In this document: positions 1 to 11,740 of the stretch, one piece after another | How positions within the stretch are numbered: position 1 is the stretch's first letter | Layout of the letters: every line of letters begins with the position of its first letter | Source: Catonia carolina | Lineage: Eukaryota; Arthropoda; Insecta; Hemiptera; Achilidae | Length of the DNA stretch: 64,000 nt | Assembly: GCA_035578175.1 (NCBI GenBank) | Contig: JAQMRL010000012.1 | Span: 22,254,671 to 22,318,670 of the forward strand | Direction of reading: 5' to 3' | Made by a program: the position numbers and the translations under genes | The notes under the pieces: model-generated | Databases searched by the model: none | Seen by the model: the letters and a program-made list of their open reading frames with translations, nothing else | What the model was told of the DNA's origin: nothing

Positions 1-1869
1 TTCGTATAGTAGTGTTTGCATGGTAGCCGAGAAAATAATGTCTTAAATTTAAGCAAGCTTGTATGTGTAAACGCAATCTATTCTTGTGCTTCCTTTTTGT
101 GAATTTTAATTTTTTATACTGTGAAAACAGTATAAATATACTGCTGTTTCATACAAATAACGATATTCATTCCGTACTCGGAAGACCTTAACAAGTTTAA
201 AAATGTTTTTGGTAGGCGTTTTAATTCTGGAAAGTATAGCATTTCAGTAGACGTTATTGTTTAATATTCGGCCGCATCGTTAACTGGGCGGTGACAATGG
301 GCGGATATATGTAAAAATGTAAGTCGACGTCACGCGCAGGAACAGTACCGGACCAATCAGGAAGCTCGATACTGACAAATGACGTAATACTGATTGAGAC
401 GTTTTCATTGGTCGATATCGGATGACGAAGTGAACTATAATGAGCCTTCTGATTGGACAATATTAACCATTCAAAGTGACGCCTAAGAAGACATCTGATT
501 GGTTAGGTTTGGAGATTTTTCATTGGTTAAAAATACTACACTCTGATTGGTCCTATATTATATCTGCCTTTGACGTCACACGCGCGTTGCCGTCATTGTA
601 GGCCGCCTTACTTGCAAGACCTAAATAATTATTTTTTTCTACTTTACAGCAGTTCTATTATATTTTAGTAGTATATTTTCGGATATGTTAAAGACACAAA
701 TAGTGCGAAAGAAATAAAAATTCGTTAAGTAACGCTCTTTAATGGATATTTCTTTGTTGATTTAGGAACTGATAGTTAACTCAAAACGTATAATAAAAAT
801 ATACACGTTCTGCGCCAATAGTGTAAAACTCCAATCAGCAATTCATTCTTCCTTAAAAAACGTTAGAAAAATCGTTGTGCATTGCTCTCTGTTTATTTTT
901 GCTATAGTCAAAATTCAAGCAAAAAAATTATAATAATTCTTAGAAATAAAACCGTGCGTATTGATGTACTACGCCTATGTTATTTAAGGAAGATGTTGGT
1001 TTGAACATTAAATTTAATAAACTCTTATCAGATTATATTTTTTGTACGATTAGTAAGATTAAATTTGTACGTTCTTTCATAACGACTTTGATAACATCCT
1101 TCCTTACAAATCTGATTTTTTAAATTACTTAAAATTAGGTAAATAATGAGATGTTAAATACTCGGCACAATTAATTTGAGTTTTTAGATCATTAGGGTAG
1201 AAGTTAGTTCAAACATTTACAAGTTATCTGAAATAAACTGAAAAGTTAATTGGGTTACATTTTTTGGTTTGTAACCGTATGTTTCAGTAGAAAAGTCATT
1301 TGATGAGCAAAGCAGGCCTTCTAAAAAATTTTCACTTCGCACCTTGCAAATGCGTCTTTAATATATTCACACTGCAAAGTCTAACGGTATAAAAATCTAC
1401 TGTCATATCAAGAAGGTCTAAAAGTGTTTATTTTACCAGTACTTCTTATGTTGTTATAATGTTTTAGTCGAAAATTGCTTCATTCTTGCAGAAAACAGAA
1501 GTAATATTTTAGCCGTGGAAGTAGCAGTTGAAATTTAAAAAATATTTAACAGTTTAATGTTTCATATAGGCAATACTAATTTCCGCATCATTAAATAAAA
1601 TATTGAAAAGAACTGCGAATAAGAGCGGAGAAATGTCAAAAATATTGCCTAGAAATTTTTCATATCGTTAACCGTTTTTAGTGTGACTGATTGTCGTTAA
1701 AAGGGCACAATTTGTATTTTGCTCTTACTAGGTATTGTTCAAGTATATTGTAAATTTCAGTTTGGTAATGCCGGCGATTCTACTGACGATTACTTGACAA
1801 AAAAAACTTTAGAGACGTCCTTATTTGAATAAACTTTAATATACAATGAAAAAATTACAATGTGTTACG
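1..1869 (+). repeat. Family A long repeat, unit 1 (1,869 bp)
   Basis: First of a direct array whose later copies start at 2255, 4124 and 5992, each opening with a close match to TTCGTATAGTAGTGTTTGCA. The order inside the unit is: a TATAAATA-containing stem-loop (about 127-144), a CCAAT/CRE cluster (325-590), AT-rich sequence, and a degenerate stretch (about 1300-1450) resembling the SINE-like family seen elsewhere in the window. No plausible protein: the 68-residue open frame found in every copy lies over the regulatory motif cluster. Copies differ by scattered substitutions of a few percent, so amplification was fairly recent. The array continues beyond the left edge or starts at it; this cannot be told. 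Confidence 0.9.
325..590. promoter_or_regulatory. CCAAT/CRE motif cluster, A unit 1
   Basis: About 265 bp holding roughly seven CCAAT boxes (CCAAT or ATTGG) and five TGACG half-sites, two of them within full GACGTCA cores at the two ends. By known specificity these would bind NF-Y and CREB/ATF-type bZIP factors. A TATAAATA stem-loop lies about 190 bp to the left, which would suit leftward transcription. The motif density is seen directly; promoter or enhancer activity is inferred. Confidence 0.6.
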
Positions 1870-2254
1870 TTCGTATAGTAGTGTTTGCATGGTAGCCGAG
1901 AAAATAATGTCTTAAATTTAAGACAAATGAGATGTTAAATACTTCTTAAAGTTAATTGGGTTACATTTTTTGGTTTGTAACCGTATGTTTCAGTAGAAAA
2001 TTTAAGAATAAGTTAGTTCATATCCATTCAAAAAAAGGGCACAATTTGTATTGTTTGCTTCATTCGTGCTACAACTTCTTTTAACGTATAGCAAGTAGAC
2101 GTTGGAAAGTATAGCGGCTTGTGTGTGTAAACGCAATCTATTCTTGTGCTTCTTTTTTGTGAATTTTATTTTTTCATACTGTGAAAAGCAGTATAAATAT
2201 ACTGCTGTTTCATACAATTAACCATAATCATTCCGTACTCGGAAGACCTTAACG
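1870..2254. repeat. Scrambled patchwork of A-unit pieces
   Basis: A 385-bp insertion between A units 1 and 2. It starts like a unit, then at about 1922 jumps through short stretches matching the unit near 1140, 1240, 1330, 1700 and 220, before resuming normal unit order near 2120 as a second copy of the stem-loop region. Several patches are only 15-50 bp long. Such non-collinear short patches are typical of template switching during break repair. Confidence 0.75.
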
Positions 2255-4123
2255 TTCGCATAGTAGTGTTTGCATGGTAGCCGAGAAAATAATGTCTTAA
2301 ATTTAAGCAAGCTTGTATGTGTAAATGCAATCTATTCTTGTGCTTCCTTTTTCTGAATTTTAATTTTTCATACTGTGAAAAGCAGTATAAATATACTGCT
2401 GTTTCATACAATTAACCATAATCATTCCGTACTCGGAAGACCTTAACAAGTATAAAAATGTTTTGGTAGGCGTTTTAATTCTGGAAAGTATAGCATTTCA
2501 GTAGACGTTATTGTTTAATATTCGGCCGTATCGTTAACTGGGCGGTGACATTGGGCGGATTTATGTAAAAATGTAAGTCGACGTCACGCGCAGGAACAGT
2601 ACCGGACCAATCAGGAAGCTCGATACTGACAAATGACGTAATACTGATTGAGACGTTTTCATTGGTCGATATCGGATGACGTAGTGAACTATAATGAGCC
2701 TTCTGATTGGACAATATTAACCAATCAAAGTGACGCCTAAGAAGACATCTGATTGGTTAGGTTTGGAGATTTTTCATTGGTTAAAAATACTACACTCTGA
2801 TTGGTCCTATATTATATCTGCCTTTGACGTCACACGCGCGTTGCCGTCATTGTAGGCCGCCTTACTTGCAAGACCTAAATAATAATTTTTTTCTACTGTA
2901 CATCAGTTCTATTATATTTTAGTAGTATATTTTCGGATATGTTAAAGATACAAATAGTGCGAAAGAAATAAAAATTCGTTAAATAACGCTCTCTAATGAT
3001 TATTTCTTTGTTGATTTAATAACTGATAGTTAATTTCAAACGTATAATAAAAATATACACATTATGCGCCAATAGTGTAAAACTCCAATCAGCAATTCAT
3101 TCCTCCTTAAAAAACGTTAGAAAAATCGTTGTGCATTGCTCTCTGTTTATTTTTGCTATAGTCAAAATTCAAGCACAAAAATTATAATAATTCTTAGAAA
3201 TAAAACCGTGCGTATTTATGTACTACGCTTATGTTATTTAAGGAAGATGTTGGTTTGAACATTAAATTTAATAAACTCTTATCAGATTATATTTTTTGTA
3301 CGATAAGTAAGATTAAATTTGTACGTTCTTTCATAACGACTTTGATAACATCCTTTCTTACAAATCTGATTTTTTAAATTACTTAAAATTAGGTAAATAA
3401 TGAGATGTTAAATACTCGGCACAATTAATTTGAGTTTTTAGATCATTAGGGTAGAAGTTAGTTCAAACATTTACAAGTTATCTGAAATAAACTGAAAAGT
3501 TAATTGGGTCACATTTTTTGGTTTGTAATCGTATGTTTCAGTAGAAAAGTCATTTGATGAGCAAAGCAGGCCTTCTAAAAAATTTTCACTTCGCACCTTG
3601 CAAATGCGTCTTTAATATATTCACACTGCAAGGTCTAACTGTTTAAAAATCTACTGTCATATGAAGAAGGTCTAAAAGTGTTTATTACACCAGTACTTCT
3701 TATGTTGTTATAATGTTTTAGTCGAAAATTGCTTCATTCTTGAAGAAAACAGAAGTATTATTTTAGCCGTGGAAGTAGCAGTTGAAATTTAAAAAATATT
3801 TAACAGTTTAATGTTTCATATAGGCAATATTAATTTTCGCATTATAATATAAAATAATGAAAAGAACTGCGAATAAGTGCGGAGAAATTTCAACAATATT
3901 GCCTAGAAATTTTTCATATCGTTAACCGTTTTTAGTGTGACTGATTGTCGTTAAAAGGGCACAATTTCTATTTTGCTCTTACTAGGTATTGTTCAAGTAT
4001 ATTGTAAATTTCAGTTTGGTAATGCCGGCGATTCTACTGACGATTACTTGACAAAAAAAACTTTAGAGACGTCCTTATTTGAATAAACTTTAATATACAA
4101 TGAAAAAATCACAATGTGTTACG
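2255..4123 (+). repeat. Family A long repeat, unit 2
   Basis: Complete 1,869-bp unit, same order as unit 1. The stem-loop at 2381-2400 reads AGCAGTATAAATATACTGCT, with 9-bp arms around a 2-base loop that contains the TATA-like core. Confidence 0.9.
2579..2844. promoter_or_regulatory. CCAAT/CRE motif cluster, A unit 2
   Basis: Same arrangement as in unit 1. One CCAAT box mutated in unit 1 (CCATTC near 466) is intact here (CCAATC near 2721). Confidence 0.6.
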
Positions 4124-5991
4124 TTCGTATAGTAGTGTTTGCATGGTAGCCGAGAAAATAATGTCTTAAATTTAAGCAAGCTTGTGTGTGTAAACGCAAT
4201 CTATTCTTGTGCTTCCTTTTTGTGAATTTTAATTTTTTATACTGTGAAAACAGTATAAATATACTGCTGTTTCATACAATTAACGATATTCATTAAGTAC
4301 TCGGAAGACCTTAACAAGTTTAAAAATGTTTTTGGTAGGCGTTTTAATTCTGGAAAGTATAGCATTTCAGTAGACGTTATTGTTTAATATTCGGCCATAT
4401 CGTTAACTGGGCGGTGACAATGGGCGGATATATGTAAAAATGTAAGTCGACGTCACGCGCAGGAACAGTACCGGACCAATCAGGAAGCTCGATACTGACA
4501 AATGACGTAATACTGATTGAGACGTTTTCATTGGTCGATATCGGATGACGTAGTGAACTATAATGAGCCTTCTGATTGGACAATATTAACCAATCAAAGT
4601 GACGCCTAAGAAGACATCTGATTGGTTAGGTTTGGAGATTTTTCATTGGTTAAAAATACTACACTCTGATTGGTCCTATATTATATCTGCTTTTGACGTC
4701 ACACGCGCGTTGCCGTCATTGTAGGCCGCCTTACTTGCAAGACCTAAATAATTATTTTTTTCTACTGTACATCAGTTCTATTATATTTTAGTAGTATATT
4801 TTCGGATATGTTAAAGACACAAATAGTGCGAAAGAAATAAAAATTCGTTAAGTAACGCTCTTTAATGGATATTTCTTTGTTGATTTAGGAACTGATAGTT
4901 AACTCAAAACGTATAATAAAAATATACACGTTCTGCGCCAATAGTGTAAAACTCCAATCAGCAATTCATTCCTCCTTAAAAAACGTTATAAAAATCGTTG
5001 TGCATTGCTCTCTGTTTATTTTTGCTATAGTCAAAATTCAAGCACAAAAATTATAATAATTCTTAGAAATAAAACCGTGCGTATTGATGTACTACGCCTA
5101 TGTTATTTAAGGAAGATGTTGGTTTGAAAATTAAATTTAATAAACTCTTATCAGATTATATTTTTTGTACGATTAGTAAGATTAAATTTGTACGTTCTTT
5201 CATAACGACTTTGATAACATCCTTCTTTACAAATCTGATTTTTTAAATTACTTCAAATTAGGTAAATAATGAGATGTTAAATACTGGGCACAATTAATTT
5301 GGGTTTTTAGATCATTAGGGTAGAAGTTAGTTCAAACATTTACAAGTTATCTGAAATAAACTGAAAAGTTAATTGGGTTACATTTTTTGGTTTGTAACCG
5401 TATGTTTCAGTAGAAAAGTCATTTGATGAGCAAAGCAGGCCTTCTAAAAAATTTTCACTTCGCACCTTGCAAATGCGTCTTTAATATATTCACACTGCAA
5501 GGTCTAACGGTATAAAAATCTACTGTCATATGAAGAAGGTCTAAAAGTGTTTATTTCACCAGTACTTCTTATGTTGTTATAATGTTTTAGTCGAAAATTG
5601 CATCTTCTTGAAGAAAACAGAAGCATTATTTTAGCCGTGGAAGTAGCAGTTGTTATTAAAAAATATTTAACAGTTTAATGTTTCATATAGGCAATATTAA
5701 TTTTCGCATCATAAAATAAAATAATGAAAAGAACTGCGAATAAGCGCGGAGAAATGTCAAAAATATTGCCTAGAAATTTTTCACATCGTTAACCGTTTTT
5801 AGTGTGACTGATTGTCGTTAAAAGGGCACAATTTCTATTTTGCTCTTACTAGGTATTGTTCAAGTATATTGTAAATTTCAGTTTGGTAATGCCGGCGATT
5901 CTACTGACGATTACTTGACAAAAAAAAACTTTAGAGACGTCCTTATTTGAATAAACTTTAATATACAATGAAAAAATCACAATGTGTTACG
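4124..5991 (+). repeat. Family A long repeat, unit 3
   Basis: Complete unit of 1,868 bp in the same orientation and order. Its stem-loop (about 4247-4263) lacks one G of the left arm, as in unit 1, so units 1/3 and 2/4 form two subtypes at this site. Confidence 0.9.
4448..4713. promoter_or_regulatory. CCAAT/CRE motif cluster, A unit 3
   Basis: Same cluster of CCAAT boxes and TGACG sites with conserved spacing. Confidence 0.6.
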
Positions 5992-6670
5992 TTCGTATAG
6001 TAGTGTTTGCATGGTAGCTGAGAAAATAATGTCTTAAATTTAAGCAAGCTTGTATGTGTAAACGCAATCTATTCTTGTGCTTCCTTTTTAAGAATTTTAA
6101 TTTTTCATACTGTGAAAAGCAGTATAAATATACTGCTGTTTCATACAATTAACCATAATCATTCCGTACTCGGAAGACCTTAACAAGTTTAAAAATGTTT
6201 TTGGTAGGCGTTTTAATTCTGGAAAGTATAGCATTTCAGTAGACGTTATTGTTTAATATTCGGCCGTATCGTTAACTGGGCGGTGACAATGGGTGGATTT
6301 ATGTAAAAATGTAAGTCGACGTCACGCGCAGGAACAGTACCGGACCAATCAGGAAGCTCGATACTGACAAATGACGTAATACTGATTAAGACGTTTTCAT
6401 TGGTCGATATCGGATGACGTAGTGAACTATAATGAGCCTTCTGATTGGACAATATTGACCAATCAAAGTGACGCCTAAGAAGACATCTGATTCGTTAGGT
6501 TTGGAGATTTTTCATTGGTTAAAAATACTACACTCTGATTGGTCCTATATTATATCTGCCTTTGACGTCACACGCGCGTTGCCGTCATTGTAGGCCGCCT
6601 TACTTGCAAGACCTAAATAATTATTTTTTTTACTGTACATCAGTTCTATTATATTTTAGTAGTATATTTT
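5992..6670 (+). repeat. Family A long repeat, unit 4 (truncated)
   Basis: Only the first ~679 bp of the unit, cut at the sequence GTATATTTT where segment B begins. This junction is mirrored exactly at 16389/16390. Confidence 0.9.
6317..6581. promoter_or_regulatory. CCAAT/CRE motif cluster, A unit 4
   Basis: As in the other units, but one CCAAT box is mutated (GATTCG near 6490). The inverted copy at 16480-16743 shows neighbouring unit-4-specific changes too, so unit 4 and the inverted arm share a recent ancestor. Confidence 0.6.
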
Positions 6671-7705
6671 GGCTACAACTTAATACATCAAACAAAACTT
6701 TTTGTTTTAAGCTCTAAATAAACCTAGAGGCCTAACCAATCCTTATTCATTTTATTTAAGATTTTTTTGTATTTCTCCACAAGCTTAGACTATAAATTAG
6801 GTAGGCCTAAATAAGATGATAATATTTCAGTCTAACAATAGGAACCTACAACCCTTTGTAACCTTTTATTTACACAAAAAATAACATCAAGTGACGGTAA
6901 TTTATTGCTGGAGAAAATGGAAGCTGCTTCTAATTTTTTTAGGAACCAGTAATAGTTGGTCTATAATAATTTGGTTTCATATTTTTGACAAAATTTACAC
7001 AAAAAAAGTAGAAGGCGCTGAAAGATAATAGGCCTACTTCACGAACGGGCCACGGATTTCTGTGGGAATTATCTTCGGCAACCATCAAGCATTTAGTCGC
7101 CTATCGTAGCCCTACTAGTAATTCCATTGCAGTTCCGTGAATCGACAGTTAATGCTTAATATTAATGTGATATTCATAGATTGTATGCTATTCAGTTAAG
7201 TTTTGGCTATATAAATTTTACTTATCCAAAAATAAGGCAAGCAATGCGACATTTTAAAATAATAATGATAGGTCTAATTAATGTTATAATATAAAAATAA
7301 TAAATTAAAACTTACCTTTTATATAGCTGTTTGTATTCAACTCTGGGGCTTGTAATCCCATGGCTTTGAAATACATATCGCTTCGTTTCAACATGATGAG
7401 ACAGGAAATTTAACCGCGCAGTACTGTGGAAGTGCAGCCACGTGCAGATCGAACAGATCATAACTGAACAGAACTGATGACAGCGACTCGACTTAAGATG
7501 TGTAAAACCGGCAACATCGCGTGAATGAGTCAAAAAACGATAATAGCGTAAAATGTGTATAAAGCTGTATAACAATTTGTATAATTTTTATAACAACTGA
7601 ACATCTCTTTTTACATCTGATGCATAAAACAAACTGCATCTCAATGATGCAGTTTTCGAGGTAAAAAGTCACGGCTAAGATGTAGAAATCGAGCGTCGAA
7701 GAATG
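6671..7705 (-). repeat. Segment B, left palindrome arm (1,035 bp)
   Basis: Exact-length inverted partner of 15355-16389; no differences were seen in the parts compared. On the minus strand it reads from the (TA)n tract into a promoter-like AT-rich stretch, a possible short first exon with a consensus splice donor, then intron-like sequence up to the A array. Confidence 0.9.
7316..7394 (-). CDS. Candidate captured first coding exon (left copy)
   Basis: Minus strand. An ATG opens 26 codons plus one base, beginning MLKRSDMYFK, and ends exactly at AAAAG|GTAAGT, a perfect donor. TATA-like runs and AP-1-like TGAGTCA (reverse strand) lie upstream. It is identical to 15666-15744. I do not recognise the protein. 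It could be the first exon of a host gene caught in a duplication, or chance; no acceptor exon was found in the A array on the left. The overlapping 87-residue open frame on the same strand is less convincing because it ignores this donor. Confidence 0.3.
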
Positions 7706-7724
7706 TATATATATATATATATAT
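7706..7724. repeat. (TA)n tract between B and PLE copy 1
   Basis: Short TA microsatellite. With 15335-15354 it forms the split centre of the original palindrome: GAATG-(TA)n-CATTC if the inserted PLE+C module is removed. Confidence 0.85.
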
Positions 7725-7841
7725 TATTTTATTAAACATTATTTTCCTTTGTTTGCACCACTACATATATGATTATGAACAGCCAAAACAAAATAAAATA
7801 AAATATAAATTCACCTCAGAGTATTATATCATATTAAGATC

Positions 7842-7868
7842 TTTCGTCTCCCTCGGAGACATCATCAG
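7842..7868 (-). ncRNA. Hammerhead-ribozyme-like core
   Basis: Minus strand: CTGATGA, then a GTCTC/GAGAC stem with a 5-base loop, then GAAA, in hammerhead order. An extra T between CTGATGA and the stem, and no obvious stem I partner, argue that this copy is degenerate. PLEs are known to carry hammerhead ribozymes, which makes the context fitting. Confidence 0.4.
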
Positions 7869-8022
7869 GACTTTAAAAAACATAAACACAATAAAACATA
7901 AAACACAAACACAATAGTGGTCGTAGACCACGTCAATTGTTCAAAACAATAGCTATCCTAAAGCACCATTCCGCGCGCGGTTTATTCGGCCGAATGACAG
8001 TATAATCATTTTGTACCTAGTT

Positions 8023-8283
8023 TTATTCCTTATCTCGATTAAGTACAATTTGAAATAATTTATCATTATCAAATTCTGTCTGGCTGTTCATTAAATTTAT
8101 CTTTTTATTTTTAAATTTATAAATATAATATTTCTCCAACTGCCATAATTTGTTACTATCAAAACATATTTCTAAAATTTCCAAATTATTTTCATGACTG
8201 CTTATTTTATGCCCTTTCGTCAGCAGATGTTCTGCCACATTAGAACTTTTACATTCCTTTTTTAAATAAGCAGCATAATGCTC
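8023..8283 (-). pseudogene. PLE GIY-YIG endonuclease C-terminal fragment
   Basis: Open to the 5' side without a proper start. It encodes about 86 residues beginning EHYAAYLKKE and containing SNVAEHLLTKGH, a pattern typical of the C-terminal GIY-YIG domain of Penelope-like reverse transcriptases, then a LE-x-Y-YI-like helix and a stop at 8023. The catalytic GIY-YIG motif itself and the entire reverse transcriptase are missing. A stop lies in frame just upstream at the inverted-arm junction, so this is a 5'-truncated, inactive remnant. Confidence 0.65.
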
Positions 8284-8401
8284 AGAAAATCAGTATATGA
8301 TATAATACTCTGAGGTGAGTTTTATATTTTATTTTATTTTGTTTTGGCTGTTCATAATCATATATGTAGTGGTGCAAACAAAGGAAAATAATGTTTAATA
8401 A

Positions 8402-8406
<5 letters not shown>

Positions 8407-8433
<27 letters not shown>
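8407..8433. repeat. (TA)n tract between PLE and block C, copy 1
   Basis: Pure TA repeat of about 27 bp; the matching tract in copy 2 (27011-27125) is longer and interrupted by AATATA steps. Confidence 0.9.
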
Positions 8434-8437
<4 letters not shown>

Positions 8438-8494
8438 TACTATCATTTTCGCGTCCATACATTGACAATTTCCTAACAATCTGGAGTCCGAGTG

Positions 8495-8526
8495 CAATTT
8501 GGCGTCCGTATACGGACGCCAAATTG
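8495..8526. repeat. 32-bp perfect palindrome in C copy 1
   Basis: Centre GGCGTCCGTATACGGACGCC, extended by CAATTT on the left and its complement on the right. It is made of two head-to-head copies of the 13-bp subterminal motif. It could extrude as a cruciform or bind a dimer. Confidence 0.95.
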
Positions 8527-10199
8527 TAATCCTTAATAAAAACTTAATAAAAATTTATTGTGACATGGTTTTCGGACGTAATTTTTTTAAACTAAAGTAC
8601 ATAGTTTCGGGCAACTATATTTATTTTTTGAGAATTTTATTGTTACTCAGAGAGACACAAAAAAATAAATAAATTTTGGTACCGGATGCGAAATGGCGGT
8701 GTTTTGAAACTATTTTATACACCGTACCTTGGAGAGTTTCTCACCAGAGTGCTCTCGCTACGCCCCTATGTAAAAATATACGTATATTATGTATATTCTT
8801 ACAAGGACGTCAGTTTCACATCTGCTATCAATTTCGCGTCCACCGGTTAAGAAAATAGACAAAACAAGTTATAAATAAATATTGTGTTGTGTTAAGAAAA
8901 AAAGTTTAAAAGAATAATAAAAACAAATTTTTATTAATCATCGAATTACAATTCTTTCAAAACTCACAATCTAATTTACTAAACATTCAAATAAATATTA
9001 TTCGGCAAATTATTTGATATAAGTAATACAATTAAATTAAAAATAATTATATATTTTTTGATAGAATTAAAAAACTCTCTTTTCCGATAGACGATTTTTT
9101 GGGTTGACAAACTATCCTGGAAGGAAACCGGTGCTGCGCATAGTAGTGTCAGGATTAAATTATTGTTATGGCTGGCAGGATATCTTTCTAAACGCATTGT
9201 ATACACAACGTATATTATACGCAATTTTGAAGAGTTGTTCTCCGCCGTGCTGTCGCCTTCCATACATGAGTCCATCGCACGCCGCTTTGGTTTCTTTTTT
9301 CAAATTAGGCATAAACCTACTGTCAACGAATCCATGAACAAATCCTTTAGTAATTTGTTTACGTCGTTCGTTTAGTAACCAACGGGTTGGTCTAGTCTAG
9401 AAGAAAAGTCGTCGCCGCAAGTCAGCTGTTTAGCTGACTTTTCGACAGCTTTTCTGACAGCTGATTTTCGGAGATGGAGGTTCCTAGTTTAAATCCTAGT
9501 ATATAGTATAATTGGTTCTTTTATACGAATTTGAATACTAGACAGTGGTTACCAATGTACTTTGATGGTTGGGGGTCAATTAACCATACTCTCTCAGGAA
9601 TGGTCGGCCTGGGTATGTACGAGACTACAGCTCATTTAAACGTCATACATATCATTGGGTCATGGGGTTGCTTATTGTTCTCAATCGAACAAATTGCAAC
9701 CTACACGCATCAGGGATAAAACAAAACAAAAATTTGTTTAAGAATTTTTAACATTTTATTTCACGCTTTTTTTAACATTACACCACCTGACAATTGTCAA
9801 TCAAATATTTCCTGATTACGCTTACGATGTGTAAAAAGAATGCGCATTTTGCTGTTTGCCCACTCTCACTGCAAAATGGTTCAAGTACACTTCCATAATG
9901 CTATTTCGTATCATGTAATATGTCGCCCCAATTACTAGGTTTAGCAGTTTTACAGTAAGTAAATAAAACATTAAAGAGAAAAAACTTTTTCTAAAATATA
10001 AAAAATGAAAAATGGACTAGGAGTAGATTATTATTAGCCTTGTTTTTTGCTTAAAAACAATGCGATAAAAAATTAAACTAAGAAATTCGGGAAATAGCAA
10101 ACTTTACTAGACAGACCTGAACCAAGTAGGCATATTTTAATATTTATTCTGGACCGATTTTCTTTCATTATAAAATTCTGGACAGAGATTACAGATTTC
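8527..10199. other. Block C left interior, no recognised gene
   Basis: AT-rich sequence apart from the stem-loop noted. Short open frames of 60-98 codons occur on both strands (for example 8979-9275 minus, 9531-9719 plus) and are conserved in copy 2, but only because the copies are nearly identical; none resembles a known protein. Confidence 0.5.
9419..9440. repeat. Perfect 9-bp stem-loop in C copy 1
   Basis: AAGTCAGCT, four-base loop GTTT, AGCTGACTT. Just upstream (about 9377-9390) is another short hairpin, ACCAAC-GG-GTTGGT. Function unknown. Confidence 0.8.
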
Positions 10200-11050
10200 A
10201 GAAAAAAAATGTTAAGGGTAGAATAAAGTACACCCATTCAGTTTTTTCCTTTTTCTCTTACAACATCTGAACAAACGACTTTTTTTTTAAATAGCCGGAA
10301 AAAACAAGGGCCATGGATTTAGACAAAAAAGTTTAAATATTAATGAGTGGGTGACCTAAAGTGAAGTTTGTACCATCCAGTTCACCTCGATTTTCTCGCG
10401 AGTATGAGCTTAACAATCGTAATATTTATGGAACGTTCCGAAACAGCAGAACGACTCTCGATAGGGATAACGATAAAGTTTAAATTGAATTTCTTAGAGT
10501 ATCGCCACCATTCCTAAGTTTTTCACGATTTTTTCGCTGATTTCGGCAGACCAAACAAAACAATTTACAGAACAATCCAGAACAAATGACAGCTATCATT
10601 TAAAGTAAAAACCAAAAAGTATTGAATGCATGGGCTTATACTTGCCACTCCAAATTTTTCTTTGATTTTCTAGCATATTTGAACGGGACAAACGAAATTT
10701 TCGCGAAATGATCCGGAAAAAACGAAGGGCTGTCAATCTATGTAAAAAACTTTAAAATATTGAGTCGAGGGGGATTAGTGACAGTAGCACCACCCAGTTC
10801 TTCTCGATTTCTCGCTTACTTGAAAGGAACTAAAAAAATATTTTGCGAGACCATCCGAAACAAACGAAGGTCTGTCCCTGAAGTCCAAAAAAAATTTAAA
10901 AAGTTGAGCGGGGGGAGGCCAGTGTGAAGTTAGCCCCTCCCGGCGTTTTTTCACTTATTTGGACGGAACAAACAAAAAATTTTCCGGAATAATCCGGTAG
11001 AAACGTAGACCGATCAATTTTACAAGTTAATTTTTGAAATTTTTGTATGG
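10200..11050. repeat. Degenerate ~150-180-bp tandem repeats in C copy 1
   Basis: Four or five imperfect units sharing a phrase like 'ACAAACGAAATTTTC..GAAAT.ATCCGGAACAAACGAAGGGCTGTC' in pieces (near 10540, 10690, 10840, 10965), followed each time by an A-rich run and a GGGGG-containing step. The shape suggests an old minisatellite captured inside block C. Confidence 0.6.
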
Positions 11051-11063
11051 GGCCAACTTTGCA

Positions 11064-11424
11064 GTCCTGGTTTGAACTTCTACAGGTTTAGCTAAGTAAA
11101 ACAAGGAGTGGGGTGGTTTACAATTGCCTTCCTCGCCGAGTTGAAAAGCTTATCAATATGCCAGGCCGTCTAAAAAGCACCTATTTTCCACCTTGCAAAT
11201 GACACACCTCACGTTATTCACCACAGGGTCTGGCTGCATAATGAAATTCATTGCGCTCAGAGGAGATATAACTCTGACAAGTACCTTTTACACTTGTACC
11301 TCTTCTGTTCTTAAATACTTCAGTCATATGTTTGGCTTACCATGTGATAAAAACAAAACTAAATTTTTTTTAGTCCTGAAACAAGCAAATCGAGTGCAAA
11401 TAATTTAACACTCCACCTGCCTGT
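11064..11424 (-). mobile_element. SINE-like repeat, near full length
   Basis: Reverse orientation copy of the ~360-390-bp family also at 44120, 47870, 49486 and 60333. On its own strand it starts CAGGTGGAGTGTTAAAT and near its 3' end carries AGGTTCAAACCAG, which fits an RNA polymerase III B box. Confidence 0.65.
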
Positions 11425-11740
11425 TATGTGCAACCCCTTACAGTACTATTATTTTATTAAAGGCAGTTGCCTCTGAAAATCAAAACATGCATTTTATTCG
11501 TCACTTGGGCGAGTAAATTTAAATCGATAATTCAAAGGATACCCACATCGAGAAAATGTTTCCAAACGGCGAAAATATTTTTACAAAAGATAATAAATTG
11601 ATAAGAGAGTAGATTAGTCGATTTTTTTAAAGTAAATTCAGTACACTCGCAAATGTCCAACACGAGTCCTGAAAGTGTAGGTCAACAGAGTCTGTAATTT
11701 CCCGATACTGAAGAAGCTTACTGAAATTAATCATTAGCAA

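Larger units (their letters stand above)
7725..8406 (-). mobile_element. Truncated Penelope-like element, copy 1 (minus)
   Basis: A ~680-bp fragment flanked by ~110-bp inverted arms (7725-7834 and 8295-8406). Reading on the minus strand: left arm, end of the GIY-YIG endonuclease region, 3' untranslated part, a hammerhead-like motif, then the other arm. It is the same truncated copy as 26329-27010, including the same break point upstream of the coding remnant, but in opposite orientation to its neighbouring block C. PLEs insert by target priming and often carry inverted or tandem terminal copies. Confidence 0.7.

Noticed and set aside
1..6670. A units as LTRs of a retrotransposon or viral homologous regions
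   Set aside because: No paired LTR boundaries (TG..CA), primer-binding site or gag/pol between units. CRE-like sites alone resemble several kinds of enhancer and do not show viral origin.
8979..9719. Short open frames conserved in both block C copies
   Set aside because: Conservation reflects recent duplication of the DNA; frames are short, overlap each other on both strands, and match no known protein pattern.
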